From assembly GCA_009823505.1 (NCBI GenBank), contig VZQC01009572.1, positions 682,795-746,794 on the forward strand: DNA of 64,000 nucleotides. Direction: 5' to 3'. Position numbers and translations under genes: made by a program. Shown piece after piece: positions 22,643 to 33,892 of the stretch. The first letter of the stretch is position 1, and every line of letters starts with the position of its first letter. The DNA is from Rhizomys pruinosus. Its lineage: Eukaryota > Chordata > Mammalia > Rodentia > Spalacidae. Below the pieces are notes generated by a model. The model was not told where the DNA came from, ran no database searches, and was given only the letters and a program-made list of their open reading frames with translations.

Positions 22643-23087
22643 AATTAAATTTTTTTAGAAAAGAATTATCTTAAAAAATAAATCCTAGGGGCTGGAGAGA
22701 TAGCCTAGCGGTTAAGAGCACCGACGCTCTTGCAGAGGACCCGGGTTCGATCCCCAGCACCCACATGGCGGCTAAGAACCATCTGTAACTCCAATTCCAG
22801 GAGAACTCCAGTTCCAGGGGAATCCAAGACCCTCTTCTGACCTCCGCGGCATTGCACGACATGGGTGCACAGACCTGCATGCAGACAGTACATTCATACA
22901 CATACAAAAATAAATAAATAAAAAAAATTAAAAAAAATAAATCCTAAACCTACTCTATTATAGTTTTGACACCTTAGAAAACTTTCAATATGGAGGTAAC
23001 CATAATGTTTTCCTAGGGTTACTGTGAAGACAGAATGAGTGGTATATATCTGGGGGTCATCCCCACAGAGCTCTCAAAACATAGAAA
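22643..23087 (+). repeat. Left arm of a ~0.96-kb inverted duplication
   Basis: Pairs with 23163-23599 in reverse-complement orientation, from 'aattaaattttt' at the outer end to 'ctctcaaaacatagaaa' at the inner end. The arm includes a B2-type SINE with its target-site duplications and about 150 bp of flanking DNA, such as 'caatatggaggtaaccat'. The inner spacer is about 75 bp. Confidence 0.9.
22688..22931 (+). mobile_element. B2-type SINE in left arm
   Basis: Young subfamily with the 17-bp internal duplication (22788 and 22805). Its target-site duplication 'aaaaaataaatccta' lies at 22673-22687 and 22932-22946. The mirror copy is at 23315-23559. Confidence 0.92.
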
Positions 23088-23162
23088 GTATCTACTAACT
23101 GAGATTTTATTATATACTTTCGTGTTTTGAGAAAAAGATAATAAATATCTTTTATATATATT

Positions 23163-23599
23163 TTTCTATGTTTTGAGAGCTCTGGGGGGATACCCCCAGA
23201 TAATACCACTCATCTGTCTTCACAGTAACCCTAGGAAAACATTATGGTTACCTCCATATTGAAAGTTTTCTAAGGTTCAAAACTATAGATAGAGTAGGTT
23301 AGGATTTTTATTTTTTTAATTTTTTGTTATTTATTTAGTTTTTGTATAGTGTTATGAATGTACTTGTTGCATGTAGTTTGGTGCACCCATGTGGCAATGC
23401 CGCGGAGAGTCAGAGGAGGTCTTGGGAATTCCTGGAACTGGATTCGCCTGGAATGGAGTTACAGACGGTTCTTAGCCGCCATGTGGGTGCTGGGGATCGA
23501 ACCCGGGTCCTCTGCAAGAGCGCGGTGCTCTTAACCGCTAGGCTATCTCTTCCAGCCCCTAGGATTTTTTTTAAGATAATCTTTTCTAAAAATTTAATT
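23163..23599 (-). repeat. Right arm of the inverted duplication
   Basis: Reverse complement of the left arm with scattered single-base indels and substitutions. Differences are more numerous inside the SINE than in the flank. The outer end merges with the start of the 1.86-kb L1-terminal repeat copy 2. The spacer also contains a partial extra copy of the inner end (23115-23131). Confidence 0.9.
23315..23559 (-). mobile_element. B2-type SINE in right arm
   Basis: Mirror image of the left-arm SINE, flanked by the complement of the same duplication ('taggattttt'). It shows more divergence and a few deletions (for example near 23390-23440). Confidence 0.9.
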
Positions 23600-25412
23600 G
23601 CTTCCCAGGTTATCATATATAGTCACCCAAAACAACATGGGTGAATTTGATGAAATCTGTGCCTTGACCCACCTATAGTTCATGTATATATAAACTGGTC
23701 TTCTGGAACTCATACACTAAAAAAAAAGGGGGGGTATCAGAAAGACATGAAACCTTTTCATCAAACCCTTGCAATTCACATCTTAAACTAACTATGGGAA
23801 AAGAGTTGTTTGCTCCAACAGGACAAAATGTCACCAACTTAACGGCTGAGAAAGAAAAGAGACAGGTTTGCATTGAGTAGGATGTACCAAAAAGTGGCAA
23901 CGGAAAGGCTGACCCGTCGGAACATTCAAAGGAAGAAAAGCCTCAGATTGCAATAAACATCGAACCCCTCTGTGGATCCTACATGTAACAAATAGTTATA
24001 ATGAGTCCTATTGAAACTTACCTTCTAGGTGCCACAAAGGTTCTGAATATGAGAGACTTTCTTCTTGCCTTCCCCCCCATAGAAGCAAGGAGAATTGACG
24101 AATGATGAGGTCCGGCTCCCCCAACTGTAAATGGAGACAAACTATTTGTAGAGGTAATCTCTATAAAACCGATAAAACTGCTTCTTTAATTGACTACTAG
24201 ACATGGGACCTGTGGAATGATACTCTCTGTTCAGAACCAAATATAATACTAAATCTTAGGGCTATCACTCAGGCAAAATATATTAATACAGGAGCTCTGA
24301 CATCAGCAATGGATTGTTCTACCAGTGGGATGCTGGCCAGAGGGATCAAGCCCCACAAAAGGTAAGGGCTCCTTGCCCTGTAAGTTGGGATAACCTATAG
24401 GAGGAGAGGTAATAAGACCCTGCTGCCGAAGACCTGACTTAACATGGGAGGGAGTATTGAGACCAACATGCAAGTATACAGATGCCTCTGGAATGCCAGA
24501 GAGTGTTACCAAAGGCCACTAAACCAATAAAGCAAATATGGGCTCCCTGAGTCAAGCAAGACCCACCGTCAGCACTCAGCCACCTCACCTCCTGGAATAC
24601 TGTGGCGAGCAGGCGCCATGTGCCTGTATATCCCAATCCTAATTGGCTATTGCTCCCTCCTTGAAGGAATAACCAATGGCGATGCCACAAAGCGTACAAT
24701 CCTCCTACAGGTTAGGAGATGTTATAAGCCACAGTAAGACCCCTGTCATATTTAACAGGGGGGAAATTGTAATTCAGGGATTAACATAACCAAACATGTG
24801 TTATGCTAAAGTAACCTACCATAACTATGAGTGCTGCTTAAATACCTATATATCTAATTGCTTGTTCTTCATAAGTAGGATCGAAAGGTTATTCCTGGAC
24901 AAACTTCAGCCCATGAAAGAAACAGCCAGAATTGACCAGAGTCAAAGTCAACAGCTCCAGAGAGAGTGGGACTGTTTTACTTCTCATCCACCTGTGCCCC
25001 TTTTCTAAGCCTAGGGAACAACTGCAGAAGGAATAGGGGGCATGGTAGAATGTAAGGCTGCGATTGGGGTGAATGGTGAAAACTACAGCATGTAGTCTGG
25101 GACACTCATTTGGTCAACTTGATTGAACAAACAACCTGTCACCCCACCCCCCACTGGATGTGGGGCTGTAGGTGTTTGGCACAACAGCCTGAAGATAGTT
25201 TAGCATGAAGGATTTTTGTACTCATGGATTATCACTTATAGCTAAAAATGAAAACAAAAACGAAGAAAAGATGCAGGACAGTTATGGCAAAAGGCATGAG
25301 AGGGATGGGGGTGGTGTGGGGGGGGGGAGGGAAAGGGAAATAAGCCTGAACTGAATTGGAAAAAATGTATGAAATGCACAATGCATCAATAAAAACTAAT
25401 TTAAAAAAAAAA
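23600..25412 (+). mobile_element. 1.86-kb L1-terminal dispersed repeat, copy 2
   Basis: Collinear with 5160-7016 over its full length, including the shared end: G-rich tract near 25300, 'tatgaaatgcacaatgcatcaataaaaa'. It has many small indels relative to copy 1, and all frames are short. L1 identity is inferred from the shared 3' terminus. Confidence 0.6.
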
Positions 25413-27188
25413 GAAAGTATATAATAAATATAAGCCATATATTTTCTAATATTTTAGTCTCTAAGTCATCAGGAACTTGTTAGTTGATCTATCTGTAACT
25501 AAGCGAGCTATTATCAGCAATATTTTAAATGTTTGGTTCTAATTCTGACATGCATAACTTTGGTCCTTCTCAGTATTTTTCTAATGTGATTTTTACAGAT
25601 CTTTATTTCCCACACAATTCGTCCTGTTGGTAACTTAAGATGATAGAAGAGGACAGAAGTGCCTGCCAATGAAATGAGAGTTCACAGAAAAGAAGGCAAT
25701 CAATGTGAATGGAGGAAATTACAGAGTTTAAGAGGAGAGCTTGAGCACTGACCTTTGCAGGGGTTCAAGGCCATGCCTCTTCTTCAATGGCTGAGTCTCC
25801 TCTGTTGCTTTGAAAGAAAGTAAATCTGATTCTTCCTGACTTGAGGAGCTTGTGGCAATTTAAAAATGCCACAGTTCAGGTAGGCTATTACCATACTGAT
25901 TAGAAGATCAGATTTGAGAATGAATCAAATGACACAAATCAAGAAGGGATAGATCTACAGGTAAGTGGGGGACAGGGAAGCACGGCTACCGAGCACAATA
26001 TGCCTGGACATGAAACCCTCTCTTTAGGCTCTTTGTATTGTTTTCTTCCTATCATACTGTTTATTTCCATTTCTGGGACTTAAATGTCTCAAGGAATGCT
26101 CTCTGGACTGGGAGAGTTACAGCACCAAGTAACCTCAAAGCTGGCTGGTGTTGCCAGATGGCCAGTAGTTGGCTAGCACTTGGGGTTTATTTAATCCAGA
26201 GGGTCCAGACTTGTTTTCCTGGTATTCCTGTCTCTGTGTTGGCTTCATCTTTAGGTGGGAAGGTAGAGGGCTCTGATGGTTCTAGACCTCACACATGCAT
26301 AGTCTAGTGGTAAACTGGATTCTTGTGCTAAATATTCATCCCCTCCCCTATCCTCAGGAGGGGTACACTTTCCTTCTGTATTGTAGCCTTGCCCCTGTGA
26401 TCTCCCATGGTGACTCAGCAGATGGGCGTGATACTAAGATCATTGCTTCTTTCACCAATGTGCCATTATCAGCTGGGATCAAGCCTCAGTGGAGATTCAA
26501 TTGTGCCTTAACATTGTTGTCCTTGCATCACCACAATCACTTACAGAGCATGTAGCACTGACCTTGAGAAGGAACAGAAGACTTGCTATAGGACCCGAGT
26601 CAGGTCAGTTGAGTTCCTTGACTCATTTCAAACCCTGACAAGACTGAGAGAACTATGAAGATCCCAGCTAGCAAGGCCTAGGCCAACTAAGATGATCTTT
26701 GCTGCAGACTGCCATGATTTCATGGGACTTCATTAGACAGAGTTCTAATGGTATAGGTGCAATATGGTAATATCCACTGATAACACCATCTAATTCAGAT
26801 GAGAAAAAAAAAATCTCTTCTGAAATTTCTCCATAAGACCAAGAGAAAATTACTTTATAAACTCCTTGAAAGCTTCTTCTTACATTTCATTTCATCAAAC
26901 CCATCAGTGGTAAGGAGGTGATATATACCCTTGCAAAGACTGGACAGTGACAGTCACATGAATCAACTTTGCATCAAGTTTGCCTGCTACGTGGCCACAG
27001 GAGATATGGTTAACACCACCAACGTGAGAAACTGTACACCTCCCTAGGGGTGCTGGGGAAGGGGTGGCTATTCTAAGCAACAATCTAGGCTTCTGCAGGG
27101 TAATGCATGGATGCACGGCCCACAAGCACAACAGCCCTTTTCTTTCAACCCAAAGATAGTAAACACAGAGGAGGAAAAGGGAATTGAA
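25413..27188. other. No recognised feature
   Basis: About 1.8 kb of low-repeat DNA. Frames at 26038-26307, 26295-26555 (plus) and 26904-27269 (minus) have no recognisable domain. If conserved non-coding elements exist here, they cannot be seen from a single sequence. Confidence 0.5.
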
Positions 27189-27435
27189 GGGCTGGAAAGT
27201 TGTCTCAGTAAAACGGTTGCCTTGCAAGCATGAAGACATGATTTGGATCACCAGAACCCATGATGTCATGTGCTTCTGATTCCAGTGCTGGGGAGGAATA
27301 TACAGGCAATCCCTGGGGCTGGCTGATCAGCCCGATTAGCCTACTTGGCAATTTCCTTGCCAAAAAGAGACAATGTCTCATAAAAGAAGATGAGCAGACA
27401 GCAGATGGAGAGTGATACCTCAGGTTGACCTGTCA

Positions 27436-27480
<45 letters not shown>
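27189..27480 (+). mobile_element. B4-type SINE with (CA)n tail
   Basis: Head 'gggctggaaagttgtctcag', box-B-like 'gatttggatcaccagaacc', a B1-like middle, 'caatgtctcataaaaga', then (CA)n at 27438-27480 (about 21 units) as an expanded tail. Confidence 0.75.
27438..27480. repeat. (CA)n microsatellite
   Basis: About 21 perfect CA units at the 3' end of the B4-type SINE. Confidence 0.95.
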
Positions 27481-27484
<4 letters not shown>

Positions 27485-28257
27485 GAGAGAACCCCTTTCC
27501 TAAAGCTGGTGAATTGTGAACAAGCATTGCCAATGGATATATGATAAAATCAGAGATTTCTTTAAAGGGGAAATGGATACCAAGATGTCAGTGTTTTGTA
27601 CCTTCACACTCTGGGCTCCATTCATGTCCTGACTCATTTTTGAAAACTGCTAGAGCCCTCTAACCAACCTGCTAAAGCCCTCTAACCACCCTGCTTACTC
27701 TTTCTTTGTAAGTGCTAACTGGAGTGCTCTCTTGCTATAGAAATATGTATTTACATGTTACTTCTCAGTTAGAATCAAGTGGCTTACTTTTAATTAGTGT
27801 TTATTTTAACCCAATTGTAACAATGTGATTGAAGTCTTGGGCTACATAATCACACCTAAGCCTAACTCTTGGTCCCACAATTTATGAGTTCTGTGACCTA
27901 AGGGATGCCTTATCTTCTAAACATGTAGGTTAATGATAATACTGAGTATAACTTGTAGAAAGTACTAGTTAGTAAGTATCAGCTTTGTTTTGTTGTTTCT
28001 TATCAGAAGAATTGGATTATTTTCCCCATGGCCAGCCAGTTAATATATATTCTGAATTTAGAGTATTAATATTGAAGGCCTTGCCAGTAGAATATACTTT
28101 AGCATTCAAGAAGATACATGTCTTCTTAGGAAAACAACCGGATTGCTGAGGTGAGTCAGTCAAGACGGATGACCTCTGCTGGCAGAGCTGTTAGATCTGC
28201 ATTATTTAGGCCATTTTCTGTGGCTGGAAATGAAAATACACAATTGCTAGGTCCCTG
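27481..28257. other. No recognised feature
   Basis: Contains a local near-duplication, 'gagccctctaaccaacctgc' / 'aagccctctaaccaccctgc' (27653-27695). Otherwise unrecognised. Confidence 0.5.
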
Positions 28258-28487
28258 CCTTCCACCTTATTTGAGACAGGGTCTCTTGTTCACCACTCTG
28301 GGCAGGAGGCTAATGGGCAGGAGAACTTCTGGACAGACCCCTGGCTCTATCTATGTCACTGTAGGAACACTAAGTTGCAGAGAAATGTGCTTCTGTGCCC
28401 AGCTTTATGTGGGCTCTGACATCTGAATCCAGGTTCCCATGCTTTTATGGTAAGCACTTTATCCATTGAGCAATCCCCCAGACCCAG
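28258..28487 (-). mobile_element. B4-type SINE, antisense
   Basis: It begins with a B1-like minus-strand start ('tttgagacagggtctcttg') and ends with an ID-like minus-strand head ('atccattgagcaatcccccagaccc'). Confidence 0.65.
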
Positions 28488-29132
28488 AGGTTTATTTCTT
28501 TACAGAAATTTCTCCCTGTCGAGCAGGATAGACCTCTGCAATCAAGGAGTGTCCTGGTTTGTTTCTGATGGAGCCCCTCTTCCTAGCTCAGAGACAACTA
28601 CTTTCCCAGAGTTCACACTCAGACCCCTATGTCCCTCCTCTTATAAGAATACAGTTAATCAGATACAAGTCTGACCTTCAGAGCCCCATTTAACCTTGAT
28701 TTTTCTCCACAAGGTCCTGTAGAGTGAAGTTACATTGAGTAGTTTAGGCTTCAATGTATGGGTGTTAAAGAGACACAATTTAGTCTGTAGCATGAGGTTT
28801 GGCAGAACTCTAGCACAGGAAGGCAGGGCCTAGAAGGTCACTGGCAGCCCCCGCTGTTCTCCCTGAATCCTCAGACTTCCACTTCCTTCTTTAGACCATC
28901 TTTGTCTGTGACTCTATCTTCACATCACAGTGCATGTTTCTGTTTTAGCATGCCATTCTTCTGGCTGCCCCCGGAATTTACTGAAAAGGAGACTGATCTC
29001 CTTTTTCAGTAAAGTCCACTTCTAAATTCAGGGAATAACATCTTGTTTGTCCTCCTTTATAGACAGTCCTTCTCTCCAATCTAGTGCCAACCTAGATGCT
29101 GGAGATCTCCACCCCTTAAAAATGGATGCTAC

Positions 29133-29135
<3 letters not shown>
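28488..29135. other. Unrecognised DNA with a strong hairpin
   Basis: A 16-bp stem with a 4-base loop lies at 28977-29013. Apart from this nothing is recognised. Confidence 0.5.
28977..29013. repeat. Short perfect hairpin
   Basis: 'tttactgaaaaggaga' is followed after 'ctga' by its reverse complement with one extra T. The context does not suggest a terminator or an RNA gene. Confidence 0.85.

Positions 29136-29181
<46 letters not shown>
29136..29181. repeat. (GA)n microsatellite
   Basis: About 23 perfect GA units. Produces spurious Arg-Glu and Ser-Leu frames on the two strands. Confidence 0.95.
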
Positions 29182-29183
<2 letters not shown>

Positions 29184-29489
29184 ACCTTAGATTGGGCTTC
29201 AAAAACATCAATAATTTGTTTGCTTTAAGAACAACAAATCCTCCCAGAGCTCCAAGCCACCTCTGTAATTCTACCACAGAAATCCCAAAGAGGAATAAAA
29301 TTGGCATTTTGGTATATTAAGGAAGGTCTCTGATGACTTTAATGATCAGCCAGTTTCAGGAAGCTATATCTTGAACTTCTCGTGTACGTAGTGCAAAGGA
29401 AGAAAGAATACTTGTAAAAAGAAGTTTTAAAAGACTGGAGTTTTCAGCCTAGAGAAAATAAGACCAAAATTCTGAAAGCATACAGAAGA
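29182..29489. other. No recognised feature
   Basis: Unrecognised interval leading into the 22-bp minisatellite. Confidence 0.4.
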
Positions 29490-30259
29490 CTTGTCTGTAG
29501 ATAGTATCTATCTTGTCTGTAGATAGTATCTGTCTTGTCTGTAGATAGTATCTGTCTTGTCTGTAGATAGTATCTATCTTGTCTGTAGATAGTATCTGTC
29601 TTGTCTGTAGATAGTATCTATCTTGTCTGTAGATAGTATCTGTCTTGTCTGTAGATAGTATCTATCTTGTCTGTAGATAGTATCTGTCTTGTCTGTAGAT
29701 AGTATCTATCTTGTCTGTAGATAGTATCTGTCTTGTCTGTAGATAGTATCTATCTTGTCTGTAGATAGTATCTGTCTTGTCTGTAGATAGTATCTATCTT
29801 GTCTGTAGATAGTATCTGTCTTGTCTGTAGATAGTATCTATCTTGTCTGTAGATAGTATCTGTCTTGTCTGTAGATAGTATCTATCTTGTCTGTAGATAG
29901 TATCTGTCTTGTCTGTAGATAGTATCTATCTTGTCTGTAGATAGTATCTGTCTTGTCTGTAGATAGTATCTATCTTGTCTGTAGATAGTATCTGTCTTGT
30001 CTGTAGATAGTATCTATCTTGTCTGTAGATAGTATCTGTCTTGTCTGTAGATAGTATCTATCTTGTCTGTAGATAGTATCTGTCTTGTCTGTAGATAGTA
30101 TCTATCTTGTCTGTAGATAGTATCTGTCTTGTCTGTAGATAGTATCTATCTTGTCTGTAGATAGTATCTGTCTTGTCTGTAGATAGTATCTATCTTGTCT
30201 GTAGATAGTATCTGTCTTGTCTGTAGATAGTATCTATCCTGTCTGTAGATAGTATCTGT
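29490..30259. repeat. 22-bp minisatellite, 35 units, 44-bp higher-order period
   Basis: The unit is 'cttgtctgtagatagtatct' plus AT or GT. From unit 3 to unit 35 the G and A variants alternate strictly (16 dimers of 44 bp plus a final G unit), preceded by A, G. Only the last unit has another change (cctg). Each unit contains the 11-bp palindrome 'agatagtatct'. The near-absence of other changes implies recent expansion by dimers. Confidence 0.98.
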
Positions 30260-31196
30260 CTGTTTCCTGTCTCTACCAGGAGGAATACAAGAGCATGAGG
30301 TCAGGTACAAGGAAACATTTCTTAATAGGAAAAGAAGGTTTAAAAGAGCATAGAGTTCTGAATCTCCGAGCCATTCCCAATGTGCCTGGGGTGCATAGGC
30401 AGATCTACTGACCTTTCAGAATGTTATGTAGTCTGAGAGCCACAAGTAGAAAACCAGCTTTTCAGATGAAGTTGCATTACCCAAGGGGAAAAAAAAAACA
30501 ACAAAAAACAGGAAATGCTTCTTCCTTGTTCTTTCTGACCTATTTACTGGTCAAATTGCTTACCCAGTTTCTTTAAAGGAAAAGAGGCATGTACATAGTT
30601 TCTTCAACAAACCTAGCAGGTGGTAGACCTGACCCCATCTCCTTTAATCACTAATCTTGGGCCCAAGAAGATGCTCTAATGCTCCAATTGCCCTCTGTCC
30701 AGAGAGAGGGCACCCAGGAGTCAACACGGTGCTATAGCCCCTGTGGGGATATGGCCTGGTTCTTACTAGAGCTTCAGATGCCAACATGAAGATTGGAAAT
30801 GAGGGGTGGGTTATCACTTCCTTGTCAATCAAAGACATGCTGGGTCTGGGTATGTGTTCCAGTCAAGGCTGGGAGAGACTCGCTCCTTTAGTGATCTTAC
30901 AGGGAGACCTGCCTCAGTTGCTGCAGCAACGGGGCAGGCTTGTTGCTGTGATCCATTTCTTACAGACTTTGATGCACAGCAGCTAAACTTCCCTAGTACT
31001 TCTCTACTGTCTCCACCCCTCTCCAAGCCAGGGCTTTCTCTCTAGCAGTCTTATTGATCCTTCTTCCTCACCTTCTGGCCTTCCGGGTGTCTAGACAGTG
31101 TGAGATGCTGGGATTTAGGTTCATGAGAAGAAAGGTGCTTTGGGACAGTATTCCTAGGGAGATATGAACAAGCACCTACTTACCCCAGATAGGGAG
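30260..31196. other. No recognised feature
   Basis: Overlapping frames near 30786-31045 on both strands without recognisable product. No repeat is identified. Confidence 0.5.
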
Positions 31197-31780
31197 CCAA
31201 TGACAGAGCAAATAAGTATACCATCAAAGTCCAGTTTGGTGAGCTAATGAATGTATTGGAGTTACTCACAGGAATATGGGAGAGAGGTTACCTACAGGAG
31301 CATAAATGACTCAAAGACAACTGCATTACCAAAAGTGCACCCCAGCATGGATAATAGCTAATAAAAACAGGAAACCCCAGGTACACTACCCAATCTTCAG
31401 GCAGCTCAACAGGTTGGCAAGTGTCCTTTCCAGGTAGCCCAGTTGATGTGAGCCTCTTCCAAGCAGCTCAGCTGGTACACCCCTTCTAAACAGATTGGTC
31501 TCCCTTCTTCTGGGCAACTCAGCTTGACTTTGCTTTTTCCAGGTGGCTCAGGTTGTCTGGGAATGTTTCTTGGGCCGTCTGAAGACTTATTTATGCCTGG
31601 GGAGGGAGAGAGGGACCTGGTGAACATGGTCAATTTTAGGAACTTCCTGAAGCTATTGAGTTGTTTACTTCCTGAGCTCGACAAAGTTCCCTGCAGAATG
31701 AAAAGTTTCACCTCCCCTTGCTGGTGTCTTGCCAAGCTTCCCTTTCTGAATGGAAGGTTTTATATCAGAGGAAATTTCTA
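31197..31780. mobile_element. LTR-like dispersed repeat, copy B
   Basis: Diverged counterpart of 14228-14765 with the same block order, plus extra tandem-like pieces built around 'caggtagctcag' variants (31430-31560). Interpreted as an old rodent LTR-type element. The frame at 31406-31735 is a by-product. Confidence 0.5.
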
Positions 31781-32587
31781 CAAAACAAAGGGAAGCACAA
31801 GGTACCAATGAAGTTTCACATTTCTATCAGAGCTCAGCAATCTAGTAACTGAAAGTCAAGTGCTAGTTCCATGGCTATTCTTATTCTTTAGGTGTTCAGT
31901 GTTCTCTAAGACCTTGGACAAAGCAGGGTAGAAGAAGAATGTCAGGCAAAGCAAGACTCAAGTATTTCCAGTCCTGGGACATCCCATTCTGGCCCCAGCA
32001 ATGTTTTAGTCATTCACGGATATAAAAGTCCTAGCCTTGTGCAGTCTATTTACAGTATACAAACATACTTGGCATTTGTTCTCTGATTCTTACCTATCAA
32101 GGAAAAATAGAACTTTAAAGATCTCCTACAAACAACCAAATTTGCCTGCTGTTTTTGAACCATGACCTGTGATTCTTCCTGCTCAATCTCTGAATTGCAC
32201 AAAGAAGCTTCATAAGAAAGGAGAAAAATAACTGAGACTACCTCAAACACTAGCTCAGATAGCCACGGGCCCTGGACCACTGAGTGCCTTTAGAGAAAGA
32301 AAAGACAGTGTTGTTTATAGATCCTGTCTTTGCTGTCTTACTATCCCTCTCCTTTCCAAGAATCAAGATTGGACTTGCCCAAAGTGGATCCTGGAATTCT
32401 AGTTCCTTGAAATGTTCCCCAGAAATATCTCTAAGGGCTAACGTAATTTAGGAAGTATTTTAAACTATATCGTCCTTCTAATTCACTGTGGCTGCTTCTC
32501 AAGTTGAAATCACCCAAAATACCTATAATAAGGGACTCCTTTTGCCTTTGTTTAGCTCTGAGAACCTTTTGTGTACCTTATAAGAAT
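31781..32587. other. No recognised feature
   Basis: Unrecognised DNA. A minus-strand frame at 32050-32280 has no recognisable domain. Confidence 0.5.
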
Positions 32588-32950
32588 GGTTAGTTTTTAC
32601 TTGACTGGACTTAGAATTACCTAGGAGATTGGTGAGGCCCAGTTGTATGAAGAGATTTCTATAAAGGATTAATTAAGGGAGGAATGTCATTCTAAATGTA
32701 AGCAGATCCATCCCATGGGCTGGGTACCTAGACCAAATAAAAGGAGAAAAAGGAAAAAGCAATCCATGTTTTGGCAGCCCTTTTCTCAGTTTATTGGCCC
32801 AGCACAACATGAACAGGTCTTCTGGGACCTACTCTTCCTGCCTTGATAAGTAGATACCTTTGAAACTGCGAGCCAAAGTAAGCCTTTCCTCCTTTCCCTG
32901 GTTTTTGGCAGATATATTTGACAGGGATAAAAAAGGTAGCTGATACATCT
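32588..32950 (+). mobile_element. MaLR-type solo LTR
   Basis: Layout as for 3185-3510: 'ttagtttttacttgactggac' at the start, an internal 'cccatgggctgggtacctagacc', and an end with 'gagccaaagtaagcctttcctcc' plus 'aaggtagctgatac'. No internal retroviral genes. Confidence 0.55.
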
Positions 32951-33754
32951 ACTGTAGAGATCTTTTACTTATTTTTCCATAGAACATCCTTTAAGATCTT
33001 GTGCTATGATCATTCTTGAAAACATAGAAATGCTGGCTTGAATCAATCACTGTCTGTAGTTCAGTAAGATGCATCTGTATAGTATGGATTATATATGTTC
33101 CCTCTTTAATTAGACATCTGTGGCTCTCACAATGAGATTTATAAATTTTCAGCCACCTTATAGAGAATTTATTCCTAGTTCTTCAAATTGCTACATTGAC
33201 CTGGGTCTGACAGTATTTCAGGTAAGCAGCTAGCTTGGCTATAGGGTTGGGGTGTTTTGACAAGTTACTGAGAAACTTTTCATAAACCACAGAAAGCTCT
33301 AGACAGTTAAGAAGACACCTCTTTGAAATGAACATAGAACTACTTGCTACCTTATTTCACTACTTAGTTAAAATACCATGTCTGCGGAAAATATATGTAA
33401 TTTGCAATGTCAGTATCAAAAATGACAGTAATTGTAATTCCCCCAAGTGGAACAATGTGATGTAAAAAATGTTAATACTCTTAAAAATCTAAATCCTTTA
33501 TAAGGTGTGGCATAGCCTATAATGTATTTCTTGGGCTTGACTGCTTTTGTCTGGGTCATATTGCAATTATTTTTGTGTGTGATGTGTGTATATGATGTGT
33601 ATGCATGTGTGTACCTGCACATTTTAAACTGTGAGTGAGGATATATGGATATCATACTGTTAAGTATGACAGTCAAAGAAAGACTTCTGGTGTCTGTCTA
33701 CTTTATTTAAAAGAAGCATTGCCCATGAACTTCTGAGGACTTTCTTGCCTCCTC
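32951..33754. other. No recognised feature
   Basis: TG-rich patch at 33575-33620. Otherwise unrecognised. Confidence 0.5.
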
Positions 33755-33892
33755 CTCCCATCCAGCTATAGGAACACTGAGTCACAGATGTATACTATAA
33801 TTCCCAGCTTTATGTGGGTTCTGGGGATTCAAACTTCGGTCTTCAGGCTTATACAGCAAGCCCTTTACTCACTGAGTTCCCTTTCTAGCCCA
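33755..33892 (-). mobile_element. B4-type SINE fragment, antisense
   Basis: 'cccagctttatgtgggttctggggattcaaacttcgg' and 'ctcactgagttccctttctagccca' read as the minus strand of a SINE box B and head. It closely parallels 28360-28487. Confidence 0.65.

Noticed and set aside
29490..30259. CRISPR-like or protein-repeat array
   Set aside because: Pure 22-bp tandem repeat without spacers and with stop codons; non-coding.
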